From Klebsiella quasipneumoniae subsp. quasipneumoniae (GTDB lineage Bacteria > Pseudomonadota > Gammaproteobacteria > Enterobacterales > Enterobacteriaceae): 64,000 nucleotides of DNA. Shown piece after piece: positions 40,432 through 48,942 of the stretch (position 1 is the stretch's first letter; every line of letters begins with the position of its first letter). The position numbers and the translations under genes are program-made. The notes beneath the pieces were generated by a model. That model was not told the DNA's origin and did no database searches. It saw only the letters and a program-made list of their open reading frames with translations. The stretch spans positions 620,001 through 684,000 of the forward strand of contig NZ_CP084876.1 of assembly GCF_020525925.1 (NCBI RefSeq). The letters run 5' to 3'.

Positions 40432-41277
40432 TTATTTCCCGGCGGCAGAAAAATTCAGCGTTAATCCAACGCCGACCTCGTTAATTTTGATAAAACGCGC
40501 CAGGCTAACCTTCGCCGCAAGATCGGTACAATGGCATGGATAGACGGAGCCCGGGGACAATGCTTTAAGGTAATCCCCTGTCTGCGTGAGGCGATCTTCA
40601 TCAGCATTTTGCAAATGGAACCCGCCAATGACCGAAACAATGTGATGTTCTCCGGTAACCTGTTTCGCATATTCAATAATGTTAGCTATTCCCGCGTGAG
40701 AACAGCCTGTGACTACCACCAGTCCATCTTCTGTCTTTATTGCCAGCGCAGAATCATCCATAACGTAATCATCAGTCATTTCGCCTTTCTCATCCACCGT
40801 TTGGCCTACAGGTGTCAGCATCTCGAATTTATTGTCCCTTGGTATTTGACCAAGGAAGATGATGTTTTCAGTGAGTGGATAAGGTTTTTGGCTGCAAATT
40901 TTGTTGAAGAAGAGATCATTTTTATCGAATCTGTAGTTTATCCCTATAGATTTTTCATCAAAATACTTTGGGCTTAATGCATCTGGATGGCAGATTAAGT
41001 TTATCTTTTTCTCGGGAGTGAAGTTGAGTCGATCATAATATTGGATTAAATGATTGAGTCCCCAGGTATGATCGTTATGGCCATGGGATAACACGATACT
41101 ATCGATACTGGTCAAATCTATTTTCAACGTTTGCGCATTTTGCAGGAAAACATCTGAATATCCCGTATCGAAAAGGATTTTTTGATCATCATACTCAATC
41201 AGATAAGACACACCAGGTTCACCGATAAGGTACCTGTCAATGAATGTATTATTATCAACCAGAACCGTTAATTGCAT
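40432..41277 (-). CDS. MBL-fold metallo-hydrolase (COG1237-like)
   Basis: A 281-residue protein from the ATG at 41277, preceded by GAGG; the frame stays open upstream to 41475 without a good start. The metal motif is HGHNDH in VLSHGHNDHTWGLNHLIQYY, with a second site in VVVTGCSHAGIANIIEYAKQ and a later GGFHL and CHCTD. This layout fits the subfamily related to the beta-ribofuranosylaminobenzene 5'-phosphate synthase-like hydrolases, whose substrates are mostly unknown. The DNA is more AT-rich than the flanking core, suggesting acquisition. It stands alone on its strand. Confidence 0.8.
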   Translation of the reverse strand: MQLTVLVDNNTFIDRYLIGEPGVSYLIEYDDQKILFDTGYSDVFLQNAQTLKIDLTSIDSIVLSHGHNDHTWGLNHLIQYYDRLNFTPEKKINLICHPDALSPKYFDEKSIGINYRFDKNDLFFNKICSQKPYPLTENIIFLGQIPRDNKFEMLTPVGQTVDEKGEMTDDYVMDDSALAIKTEDGLVVVTGCSHAGIANIIEYAKQVTGEHHIVSVIGGFHLQNADEDRLTQTGDYLKALSPGSVYPCHCTDLAAKVSLARFIKINEVGVGLTLNFSAAGK

Positions 41278-41518
41278 CAATAAATCCTCGATGTGGCGCC
41301 TACAATATAAAAAACGACATCTTTCTATTCTGGGCTGGTGTATGCCACACTCATTGCGGATAAGCAATTCACCAACATTTGTCATGCATGCCAGGGCTGA
41401 CCAGATGCCGCCGGGAAAAAGGATGAGCTTAACTAAAAAATTTGCATAGTGCCGTTTCTCGCTTGCGTTAGCCATTTATGCAATCGCGGCCATGCTCATC
41501 GCAAGGGAGACGGTAGTT

Positions 41519-41693
41519 ATGCAATCGCTGTTTTTTATCCCTGACAACACAACCGGTCTATGGGGATACCGATATCGCGCCACGCCCTGATGGTCGACCA
41601 ATCGAACGCTACCGTAAAGTCGGGCCGTTCGACATGAACGATCCTGAGGGCTGCAGGGATAGGAATGCGCAGTTGCCCACATCGCTGACCTGA
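41519..41693 (+). pseudogene. Degraded gene fragment
   Basis: After a plausible ribosome site (AAGGGAGACGG) an ATG at 41519 reads MQSLFFIPDNTT and soon stops. Shifting one base at about 41547 gives an open stretch TQPVYGDTDIAPRPDGRPIE, then RYRKVGPFDMNDPEG, to a stop at 41691. The codon use of that stretch looks coding. It is too short to identify and could be the remnant of a gene whose remainder was deleted. Confidence 0.4.
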
Positions 41694-42026
41694 CTTGAGA
41701 AACGTCGTATCCAGTAGCGTTGCTAATATTGATATATCTTATTTCTATTTGTTATTAATGAATCATTGACAGTGTTTAGCTGAACTGATTCAGCTAATGG
41801 TTCACAGGATAATGTTTTGTAAAAATTATGTGATTAAAATTTAAAGGTTTGTAGTCAGCGCTAAAGATAGAAAGATCGTCTGGATTTTATCCGCTACCTT
41901 GAAGGGATTAATAAATCTGCGTTATAAATTAACCGCACTATTTAGAATGAAATGGAAATATCTGAATGAACAACTCAGAGAAATAGTGAAATAAATCTTA
42001 TTATACTGGTAGCTTCAGGACAGGGT
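41694..42026. other. AT-rich non-coding stretch
   Basis: 333 bp of AT-rich DNA before the dioxygenase gene. I find no gene. It likely holds the promoter of the three-gene set at 42027-44345; no clear operator could be named. Confidence 0.5.
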
Positions 42027-42947
42027 ATGTTTATGAAGAATGGAATTATTCTATCAATCGCCGACCGTATCAAAGACGCGCTTCCCATACCAACAGACGA
42101 ATTCAGGAAAAGGCTTGAAGAGGACTGTTATGTAATATGGAAATTGCCACACTTTGATGCACAAGAAATCACTCAAACCCCCGTTGTTCCCTCTTATGCT
42201 GATTATGTCGAGTCAAAAAATGCAGCGTTACATGGCGCTTATCTTTCTGCACATTTTCAGGCCGGCCTATGGCCCGTCGTCTATCAGGGCGAAAATAACG
42301 GACATCTTATAAGGCATGTCTGCCCGATGCTTCAGGCAGAAGAGAAAATAAGTTCTCAGGGGGCTAAGTATGACTTTTACCCGCATGTCGATAATCCCGA
42401 TCTGTACATTACCGGCGAGACGCCGTCTAACCGACTTGGCGGCTGTCCTGACACTCTGAGTTTGTTGTGTCTCAGGAAAGAGGAAGGCGTTCACACCAGT
42501 CTGTTAAAACTGGATCAGATTCTGAAGAGACTTTCTGATAAGGATATCGCTATTCTTGCCAGCCCCGCCTTCAGGATTAAACGGCCAGCCAGCTTTACAG
42601 AGGGATCCAGTATTGAGAAGGTGCCGATTATTGTGAGCGACAACGGTGTCTGGTATTCACGATTTGACTGGCACAATACTCAAGGTATGACTCTCGAAGC
42701 CGAAGCCGCGCTGGAAAAAATGCGATTTATCACCCTGGAACATGACCTGTGGTTCAATGTTCCGCTGGAGCCAGGCTATGCAGTGACTTTTTTAAACCAA
42801 AGAACAATGCATACCAGAAATGCTTTTGAACCTCGTTTTGATGGCACGGACAGGTGGTTATTGCGGGTTTTTGCTATGAAACACAGACCAACTGATACGC
42901 AGCTTGTCGATTCTTCACTTTGTCTCCACCACCTGCGCACACTATAA
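42027..42947 (+). CDS. Fe(II)/2-oxoglutarate dioxygenase, clavaminate synthase/AsnO-like
   Basis: A 306-residue protein; an ATG two codons further in is an alternative start. The iron ligands appear as H120-x-D122 (FYPHVDNPDL) and H262 (TMHTRNAFEPRFDGTDRWLL), with R276 fourteen residues later for 2-oxoglutarate. The HxRxxFxPRFDGxDRWLxR ending is typical of clavaminate synthase-like enzymes such as asparagine or arginine beta-hydroxylases. These hydroxylate free amino acids or related small molecules. It is followed after 11 bp by a permease gene and then an acetyltransferase gene, suggesting production, export and acetylation or detoxification of one compound. The substrate is unknown. Confidence 0.8.
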   Translation: MFMKNGIILSIADRIKDALPIPTDEFRKRLEEDCYVIWKLPHFDAQEITQTPVVPSYADYVESKNAALHGAYLSAHFQAGLWPVVYQGENNGHLIRHVCPMLQAEEKISSQGAKYDFYPHVDNPDLYITGETPSNRLGGCPDTLSLLCLRKEEGVHTSLLKLDQILKRLSDKDIAILASPAFRIKRPASFTEGSSIEKVPIIVSDNGVWYSRFDWHNTQGMTLEAEAALEKMRFITLEHDLWFNVPLEPGYAVTFLNQRTMHTRNAFEPRFDGTDRWLLRVFAMKHRPTDTQLVDSSLCLHHLRTL

Positions 42948-42958
42948 CGGAACAAAAA

Positions 42959-43771
42959 ATGTCAGATTTAGTTAATCACTCAATGTTCATTGAGGGAAGC
43001 GTTATTGCTCATTACCTTATTCTCGGGGTGATCCTGCTGGTTATTGCCTCATTTATCGCGGGCTATATTGATGCGATTGCGGGCGGTGCTGGACTCGTGT
43101 TAATTCCAGCCTTTATCCTGACAGGGCTACCACCTCAGCTTGCGCTGGGACAGGAAAAACTGGTCAGTACTATAGGCACCATCGCTGCCATTAAGAACTT
43201 TGTTAAAAATAAGTCTGTTATCTGGCGCGTTATCCCTGCGGGATTAATTTCTGCCCTGGCGGGAGCCTATGTGGGCGCGAAGGTGATATTACTTTTGCCT
43301 GTGGAGACCTTATCGATCGTCATTGTGGTGCTATTACCCGTTGGTTTACTCGCAGCAACGATTAAGGGAAAAATTAAAGAGTCCGCAGACGACTCTGCCA
43401 GGACTAACTTTCTGGCAATCTTTGTAGTGTGTTTTATCGTGGGTTTTTATGATGGTTTTTTTGGCCCTGGGACCGGTAGCCTTTTCATCATTGCATTAAC
43501 GGTTATTAATAAGTTTGGACTGCTGCAGGCATCCGCGACCAGCAAAATCTTTAATTTTGCATCCAATATAGGGGCGTTTGTTGCCTTTGCGATTGCCGGT
43601 AAGATGGCCTATTTAATCGGCATTCCGATGATTATTGCCAGCCTGGCTGGTAATCACATTGGCAGTCTGCATGCCATTAAAACCAATGGTGAAATTATCC
43701 GCAAAGTTCTCTTTGTCACCGTGGGTGCGATGATGGTGACGCTTTCAGTAAAATATTTTACAGGAGTGTGA
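42959..43771 (+). CDS. TSUP-family (TauE/SafE) membrane permease
   Basis: A 270-residue membrane protein from the ATG at 42959. It has about eight hydrophobic helices and the two-fold repeated TSUP motifs (IDAIAGGAGLVLIPAFILTG and, in the second half, YDGFFGPGTGSLFIIALTVI). Members move small sulphonates, sulphur or other organic anions. It lies between the dioxygenase and the GNAT gene with very short gaps, so it probably exports or imports the product or substrate of the dioxygenase. Confidence 0.88.
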   Translation: MSDLVNHSMFIEGSVIAHYLILGVILLVIASFIAGYIDAIAGGAGLVLIPAFILTGLPPQLALGQEKLVSTIGTIAAIKNFVKNKSVIWRVIPAGLISALAGAYVGAKVILLLPVETLSIVIVVLLPVGLLAATIKGKIKESADDSARTNFLAIFVVCFIVGFYDGFFGPGTGSLFIIALTVINKFGLLQASATSKIFNFASNIGAFVAFAIAGKMAYLIGIPMIIASLAGNHIGSLHAIKTNGEIIRKVLFVTVGAMMVTLSVKYFTGV

Positions 43772-43772
43772 A

Positions 43773-44345
43773 ATGGCAATGGGCAATGAAAATATCGTCG
43801 TGCGGCTGGCGCAAGACTCTGACATTCCAGAGGTGAAACAACTGCTGGAGCGCTATCACGCAAAAAATCTTGCGGGAGAGCAACGGGCGAATGGATTTGT
43901 CACCACCGATATGACGGAGCAGCAGTTAAATGAACTGCGTTCAGTCGAAAGTGGTGTGGTGATTGCGGTTGATAGTACATGCGACAAGGTCATTGGCCTG
44001 TTGCTTGGTGGATCGTGGGAATTTCTCAGCCCCTGGCCCATGTTTAAATACATGGCAAGTATTCTCAATGAATATCACTACCAGGGAAAAAATCTGGATG
44101 CGGTTAGCTCATACCAGTATGGCCCCATCTGTGTCGCAGAAGAGTATCGTGGCCAGGGCGTAGGCGAGATGCTGCTTGAGTATCAACGCAAGGTGTTTGC
44201 ACCGCGTTATCCCGTCATCGTTACCTTTGTCAATGTGCTGAACCCGCGCTCGTATGCATTTCATACCCGCAACCAGTTTGAGGACGTCGGTTTCTTTCAC
44301 TTCAATGGCAATAAGTACCACATGATGGCGTTACCGACCTCCTGA
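43773..44345 (+). CDS. GNAT-family N-acetyltransferase
   Basis: A 190-residue protein starting one base after the permease stop, with CAGGAG inside the permease end. The acetyl-CoA motif A is GPICVAEEYRGQGVGEMLLE (Q/RxxGxG/A type), followed by the strand VIVTFVNVLNPRSYAFHTRN and a final FHFNGNKYHMMALP. A candidate function is to acetylate the hydroxylated small molecule made by the upstream dioxygenase. The acceptor is unknown. Confidence 0.85.
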   Translation: MAMGNENIVVRLAQDSDIPEVKQLLERYHAKNLAGEQRANGFVTTDMTEQQLNELRSVESGVVIAVDSTCDKVIGLLLGGSWEFLSPWPMFKYMASILNEYHYQGKNLDAVSSYQYGPICVAEEYRGQGVGEMLLEYQRKVFAPRYPVIVTFVNVLNPRSYAFHTRNQFEDVGFFHFNGNKYHMMALPTS

Positions 44346-44471
44346 GAGGTGGGCTGATACATTGCGGCAGACCCGGCGGGCGTCTTCGGCGCCTGCCGGC
44401 ATAAGCGTAGGTCCAGGTTTGGCCGGTGGCTGACCGGATTCTGCTCTTTTCAGGGGCGTCTGGAAAAGGAA

Positions 44472-44499
44472 AAGGGCCTACGTTTTCACGTAAGCCCTT
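44472..44499 (-). terminator. Rho-independent terminator of tRNA-Ile(CAU)
   Basis: On the minus strand AGGGCTTACGT, loop GAAA, ACGTAGGCCCT, then TTTTCC is an excellent hairpin with a U-rich tail. It starts 6 bases after the tRNA CCA end and fits leftward transcription of the tRNA gene. Confidence 0.8.
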
Positions 44500-44505
44500 G
44501 ATATC

Positions 44506-44551
44506 TGGTGGCCCCTGTTGGGTTTGAACCAACGACCAAGCGATTATGAGT
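44506..44551 (-). other. Prophage attachment site: 3' half of tRNA-Ile(CAU)
   Basis: Read on the minus strand, this is ACTCATAATCGCTTGGTCGT and onward to GGGGCCACCA, i.e. the anticodon loop (CAU), T-arm and CCA end of the minor tRNA-Ile. The D-arm half is missing; the bases to the right are phage-like. Phage 186 is known to integrate in a tRNA-Ile2 gene. The restored complete tRNA (ileX by synteny) should lie at the other attachment site beyond 64000. Confidence 0.85.
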
Positions 44552-44758
44552 TCCTACCTGAACAACCGAAAATCAATGGTTTGCGTTATTTATCATTGAC
44601 ATAGATTGCCATCATTTGCCAATGATTACCCATTATCAGCCATTTCTACCGCCACTTTATCGCCACTAAAATGCGCTATGTTTGTGAATGCAGTTACATA
44701 CATATGGGTTAAAAAATAGTAAATTGGACATATCTTTTTTTCCACCCGAGGACATAAA

Positions 44759-46222
44759 GTGAACGAAAATAGCCATGATAAAAATGTTACTGAAGATGAG
44801 TACGCTGAATTTTGGAAGCATTTTAATGCGAGATATGACGATCCACTCGTGAAAGATGTAAAGAAAACATATCGATGGTTTGTTGAGGTTATGGGGGAAG
44901 AAAAATGGTTTGAGCGAAGAGATAATGTTCTGCGGTATTTTCGTACCCTCACTGAAAGGTTATATAGCAGTCAAACAGATGTTTCTTTACATGAAAAAGA
45001 TTCGCGTATGGCCTTTTATGATGATTGGATCGCTTGGTATTTGTACCTTGCAGAATCACTTGCCGATCGCCCAACAGTTGATGAACCTGCACAATCCTCT
45101 AGAATTTTGCCGTTCTTTGCCACCATCGGAGAATTTAGCGAAGAGTTAAAGCGTACAAAAGGCATTGAAAATAAACTTAAAGATTTACTTATTAAACCTG
45201 AGAATCAACCAGACTCTGTCTTATTTGAATTAGTAGTTGCTGCCTGTTATATAAAAAATGGTTGGGAAGTAGAGTTTATACCTGAGTCAGGTGCAGGTAA
45301 AACACCAGACCTTCTGGTGAAGAAAGGAAATGATAAACTATATGTAGAATGTAAAAGGCTTGCAAAGGTAACTCAATATTCAGAAAATGAACGTATGGAA
45401 TGGGTTAAAAGATGGCAGAAAGCTCTACCTTACATAATTTCTTACCCATATCCTGTTTTTTTTAATGTAAAGTTCAAATGTGAGGTCAATAGCACCAACC
45501 CTGATATTTTTTTGAATGTTGTTAGGCATTTATACGCCTCAAGAGATTTGATGCAATGCGGTGTTGTATGTTGTGAAAATGATGAAATATCAGTAGTTGC
45601 AAATTTAATTGATATGGACCGAGTAAATGAACACTTTGCCAAATGGATAGTAAAGTATCCTTCGCCACAACTTAACTATCTTTTAGATGATAACTATGAA
45701 CCCCATGGTAGTTATACGATGGCATTACAGGCTAAACTTTGCACTTATAGCGAAGATGAATATAGTACAATTAATGTTTTTGCCGATGAGATAAGGAGAC
45801 CTTTCTGTGCTAAATGGGAATGTATAGCAGATGAGTCGATTTCCAAAAAAGCTAAAGATGTTAAGGGGTTACTTGTGAAAGCTGTAAAGCAAGCCCCAAG
45901 TGATGGTAAAACAGTTATCCATATTGGATATGAAACATTACATGGCCCTCATGTCGAGGTGCTTCGTGATAAAAAAATTACTAATATGTTAGCTAATTTT
46001 GATTGCGAGGGTAAGGATATTGAGATTATATATTGCCACTCTTTCCAACCAAGGCTATTTTCAGATAACAATTGGGATTTTGCCGAAACTGTTAGGTATT
46101 ATACAAGAGGTGTTAGCAAAAAGTATCTTTTGAAGAGAATGATGCTTTTGGAAAGAGAGGGTATTGTTGAGTCCAACGATACCCATTGGGAGCAAGATCT
46201 ACGAGAAATGAATAATAAATAA
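44759..46222 (+). CDS. Predicted PD-(D/E)XK-fold nuclease, prophage cargo
   Basis: A 487-residue protein starting at GTG 44759 with GAGG eight bases upstream. The first ~150 residues are helical and charged. Residues 155-205 show a PD-(D/E)XK-like core: E157 in LFELVVAACYIKNG, P183-D184 in GKTPDLLVKKG and E197-x-K199 in KLYVECKRLAK. The remaining ~290 residues match nothing I recognise and may serve recognition or sensing. The DNA is strongly AT-rich compared with its neighbours. It lies between the attachment site and int, and its stop is 2 bp from the convergent int stop, a place used for cargo in P2-like prophages. A defence or superinfection-exclusion role is inferred. Confidence 0.7.
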   Translation: MNENSHDKNVTEDEYAEFWKHFNARYDDPLVKDVKKTYRWFVEVMGEEKWFERRDNVLRYFRTLTERLYSSQTDVSLHEKDSRMAFYDDWIAWYLYLAESLADRPTVDEPAQSSRILPFFATIGEFSEELKRTKGIENKLKDLLIKPENQPDSVLFELVVAACYIKNGWEVEFIPESGAGKTPDLLVKKGNDKLYVECKRLAKVTQYSENERMEWVKRWQKALPYIISYPYPVFFNVKFKCEVNSTNPDIFLNVVRHLYASRDLMQCGVVCCENDEISVVANLIDMDRVNEHFAKWIVKYPSPQLNYLLDDNYEPHGSYTMALQAKLCTYSEDEYSTINVFADEIRRPFCAKWECIADESISKKAKDVKGLLVKAVKQAPSDGKTVIHIGYETLHGPHVEVLRDKKITNMLANFDCEGKDIEIIYCHSFQPRLFSDNNWDFAETVRYYTRGVSKKYLLKRMMLLEREGIVESNDTHWEQDLREMNNK

Positions 46223-46224
46223 GC

Positions 46225-47226
46225 CTAACTAAATGTATTTAATGGATTAAGCTTAACAGCGTCTTCTAGGTGGTCTGGAGCAAAATGTGCATACCGCATT
46301 GTCATTTTGATATCGGTATGCCCCAAAACGCGTTGTAAAACTAAAATATTACCACCATTCATCATAAAGTGACTGGCGAAGGTGTGGCGCAAAACGTGGG
46401 TAAGCTGCCCTGCCGGTAGTTCGATGCCTGTTCTTTCCAGAGCTGAGCGGAATGCGCCATAACAATCACTAAACAACCGGCCTTTTTTATCATCAGGCAG
46501 AGACTCATAGAGTTCTTTGCTGATTGGGACGGTGCGGTTTTTTCTGCCTTTCGTGTTGGTGTATGTGATTTTGTATTTCGCGAGTTGGCTTTTTCTCAGA
46601 CTCTCGGCCTCTGACCACCGTGCGCCAGTGGCGAGACAAATTCTTACCACTGTTTCTAAATCAGGGTGGTCGTGCCGTTTACACTCTCCAAGTAGTTGCG
46701 AAATTTGGTCGTGAGTTAGCCAGGCCATTTCCATTTCTTCAATGCGGAATGGGCGCATATTTTTCAGTGGGTTTTCACCTTTCCATTCTCCGAGGCGGTT
46801 TAGCTCATTGAACACTGCCCGGAAGTAGGCCAGCTCAAGATTAAGCGTGCGAGGCGATACCTCTTTCACTCTGTTTGAACGGGCATGCTCACCTTTCAAC
46901 CGTTTTTCTCGGTAGCGGGAAAACATCTGTGCATCGAAATCGCGTGCGAGTGGCTCGCCCATACACTCAAAAGCATGGTGCATGGCTAACTGACGTTTCA
47001 AGCCATCTTTCAGTGTAATGCCATGAGCGCTATACCATGAGTCAACCAGCTCTTTTAACGTGCGCCTGTCTTCCTTTTCTTCCTGCCACGGGTTTTGAAC
47101 GGTGTACTGTTCAAACGCCAGAGCCTCGCCCTTGGTAGCGAATTTCTTTCTGATGCGTTTGCCTTTTGCACCGTTTGGGTAGAGCTCACAAATCCAACCG
47201 CCAGCTGGATTTTTACGCACAGTCAT
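46225..47226 (-). CDS. int: Phage tyrosine integrase
   Basis: A 333-residue tyrosine recombinase. It has an N-terminal arm-binding domain, then the catalytic residues R203 (ATGARWSEAES), H277-x-x-R280 (THVLRHTFASHF), H303 (GHTDIKMTM) and nucleophile Y312 (RYAHF). It integrates and excises the prophage at the tRNA-Ile site. Its start overlaps the cI stop by one base, the 186 arrangement in which the lysogenic promoter transcribes cI and int together. Confidence 0.96.
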   Translation of the reverse strand: MTVRKNPAGGWICELYPNGAKGKRIRKKFATKGEALAFEQYTVQNPWQEEKEDRRTLKELVDSWYSAHGITLKDGLKRQLAMHHAFECMGEPLARDFDAQMFSRYREKRLKGEHARSNRVKEVSPRTLNLELAYFRAVFNELNRLGEWKGENPLKNMRPFRIEEMEMAWLTHDQISQLLGECKRHDHPDLETVVRICLATGARWSEAESLRKSQLAKYKITYTNTKGRKNRTVPISKELYESLPDDKKGRLFSDCYGAFRSALERTGIELPAGQLTHVLRHTFASHFMMNGGNILVLQRVLGHTDIKMTMRYAHFAPDHLEDAVKLNPLNTFS

Positions 47227-47801
47227 TAGTTAACCTCGCTGTATACACCCATCACGCGACCTAATGCTTTAATGTCATCAAATCCACATTCGAAGGGAAC
47301 CTTGCCCCCTGCTACATGTAGTCTTCTGCCTGGCAATTTTGTTAATTCTCGAATGCTAATAGCACCTTCAATATCGACGAGCCATTCTCCGTCTGATAGG
47401 GATGCGTCTCGCTCGATGAAATGGAGTTTTCCGTCAGCGTAGACGGCAATTGGATTCGTAAGCGGCTTGCTAAAGAACTTGCCAGCAATACTCAAATCGC
47501 CATCACTAACCAGAGTCTCTTCACTTAATGTGAATTTCTCCACATTTTGGGTATCGGTATTCATGTTTCCGGTTGTAGGTGACCCTTTGCCGGTGAGCAG
47601 CCAAGCGAGATTTACGCCAGTTTCTAGGGCGCAATGCACAATAAAGTCATAAGAAATGGAATCGCGACTGTACCTGTTAGCAAGAGAGCTTGATGCAATT
47701 TCAAAGTGTCTAGCTAATTGAATTTTCTGAGAAAATCCGTAAGCCTCGCAAATCCTATCCAGCACTTCTTCATTGTTAAAACCAAGACCTTCAATTCTCA
47801 T
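47226..47801 (-). CDS. cI: 186-type phage repressor CI
   Basis: A 191-residue repressor close in length to phage 186 CI. The N-terminal helix-turn-helix (FSQKIQLARHFEIASSSLAN) belongs to the Phage_CI_repr family. The C-terminal half (SDGEWLVDIEGAISIRELTK and on) is the oligomerisation domain. Unlike lambda CI it has no RecA-dependent self-cleavage; induction comes from the antirepressor Tum. It is divergent from apl across a 129-bp switch region. Confidence 0.92.
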   Translation of the reverse strand: MRIEGLGFNNEEVLDRICEAYGFSQKIQLARHFEIASSSLANRYSRDSISYDFIVHCALETGVNLAWLLTGKGSPTTGNMNTDTQNVEKFTLSEETLVSDGDLSIAGKFFSKPLTNPIAVYADGKLHFIERDASLSDGEWLVDIEGAISIRELTKLPGRRLHVAGGKVPFECGFDDIKALGRVMGVYSEVN

Positions 47802-47930
47802 GTAGCTTTAACCTATTTACAAACTCCATTTTGGGAGCTATGTTAAGCCTAAACCTAGGCAATTAATGGCGAACGTTGGCAAACAGATGGCTATTAATTG
47901 CAATCTTTAGTAAAAGGGGAATCATGCAAC
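47802..47930. promoter_or_regulatory. Lysis-lysogeny switch region between cI and apl
   Basis: In 186 this gap holds the facing lytic and lysogenic promoters with CI operators and Apl sites. Here it is AT-rich with repeated TTTAACCTATTT-like and GGCGAACG/GGCAAACAG elements. I could not assign individual sites by eye. Confidence 0.55.
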
Positions 47931-48194
47931 ATGGCTTCTGAAATCGCAATCATCAAAGTTCCTGCACCAATCGTTACTCTGCAACAATTCGCAGAGCTTG
48001 AGGGTGTTTCTGAACGCACCGCCTACCGCTGGACAACCGGCGACAACCCTTGTGTACCAATCGAACCACGCACCATCCGTAAAGGCTGCAAGAAAGCAGG
48101 TGGTCCGATTCGTATTTATTACGCACGCTGGAAAGAAGATCAGTTGCGTAAGGCGTTGGGCCATTCCCGTTTTCAACTCGTCATCGGCGCTTAA
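47931..48194 (+). CDS. apl: 186-type excisionase and regulator Apl
   Basis: An 87-residue protein starting MASEIAIIKVPAPIVTLQQF at 47931; an upstream in-frame start would add eleven residues. The helix-turn-helix FAELEGVSERTAYRWTTGD is clear. Apl acts both as excisionase with Int and as a repressor at the switch. It is first in the early lytic operon, before cII. Confidence 0.9.
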   Translation: MASEIAIIKVPAPIVTLQQFAELEGVSERTAYRWTTGDNPCVPIEPRTIRKGCKKAGGPIRIYYARWKEDQLRKALGHSRFQLVIGA

Positions 48195-48224
48195 TTCACT
48201 TTATGTGAATTGTAAGGATGAGAC

Positions 48225-48734
48225 ATGTTTGATTTTCAGGTTTCCAAACATCCCCATTATGACGAAGCGTGCAGGGCTTTTGCGCAGCGTCACAACATGG
48301 CGAAGCTGGCCGAGCGCGCTGGTATGAACGTTCAGACGTTACGTAACAAGCTCAACCCGGAACAGCCTCACCAGTTCACGCCGCCTGAATTGTGGCTGCT
48401 GACTGACCTGACCGAAGACTCAACCCTCGTTGATGGTTTTCTGGCGCAGATTCATTGTCTACCGTGCGTGCCGGTAAATGAGCTGGCTAAAGACAAATTG
48501 CAGTCTTATGTCATGCGAGCAATGAGTGAACTCGGCGAGCTGGCAAGCGGTGCGGTCTCTGATGAGCGCCTGACCTCTGCACGTAAGCACAACATGATTG
48601 AAAGCGTAAATGCTGGAATTCGCATGTTGTCATTGTCGGCTCTGGCGCTGCATGCGCGGCTTCAGGCTAACCCGGCAATGACAAGCGTTGTAGACACCAT
48701 GAGCGGTCTCGGTGCCTCATTCGGTCTGATGTGA
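48225..48734 (+). CDS. cII: Phage regulatory protein CII (186 type)
   Basis: A 169-residue protein, the same length as 186 CII. The N-terminal helix-turn-helix contains RHNMAKLAERAGMNVQTLRN. The body carries the Phage_CP76 family pattern (HQFTPPELWLLTDLTEDSTL, SELGELASGAV). CII activates the establishment promoter for cI. It has an AAGGATGAG ribosome site. Confidence 0.92.
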   Translation: MFDFQVSKHPHYDEACRAFAQRHNMAKLAERAGMNVQTLRNKLNPEQPHQFTPPELWLLTDLTEDSTLVDGFLAQIHCLPCVPVNELAKDKLQSYVMRAMSELGELASGAVSDERLTSARKHNMIESVNAGIRMLSLSALALHARLQANPAMTSVVDTMSGLGASFGLM

Positions 48735-48741
48735 GGTGCTT

Positions 48742-48942
48742 ATGTTGAATACTGAACCGTCATTCGCGTCTTTGCTTAAAAAGCAAAGTCCCGGCATGCA
48801 CTATGGCCACGGCTGGATCGCAGGTAAGGATGGCAAGCGCTGGCACCCGAGCAGCTCACAGGCTGATTTACTGGCTGGTCTCTCCACTCAAAAGCAGGGG
48901 GAATCATGGCTATCGAAGCTGTTTCTGCGACTGTTCCGCTAA
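48742..48942 (+). CDS. fil: Fil-like phage protein (DUF2724)
   Basis: A 66-residue protein from the ATG at 48742 with GAGG just upstream. The pattern MHYGHGWIAGKDGKRWHPSS is that of the DUF2724 family, which includes Fil of phage 186, a protein causing host cell filamentation. The 3' end overlaps the next gene by 37 bp. Confidence 0.75.
   Translation: MLNTEPSFASLLKKQSPGMHYGHGWIAGKDGKRWHPSSSQADLLAGLSTQKQGESWLSKLFLRLFR

Noticed and set aside
41476..41682. 68-residue minus-strand frame
   Set aside because: No ribosome site or recognisable sequence; the plus strand shows more coding-like remnants here.
44302..44532. 76-residue frame across the tRNA fragment
   Set aside because: It runs through the tRNA 3' half and its terminator; not a protein gene.
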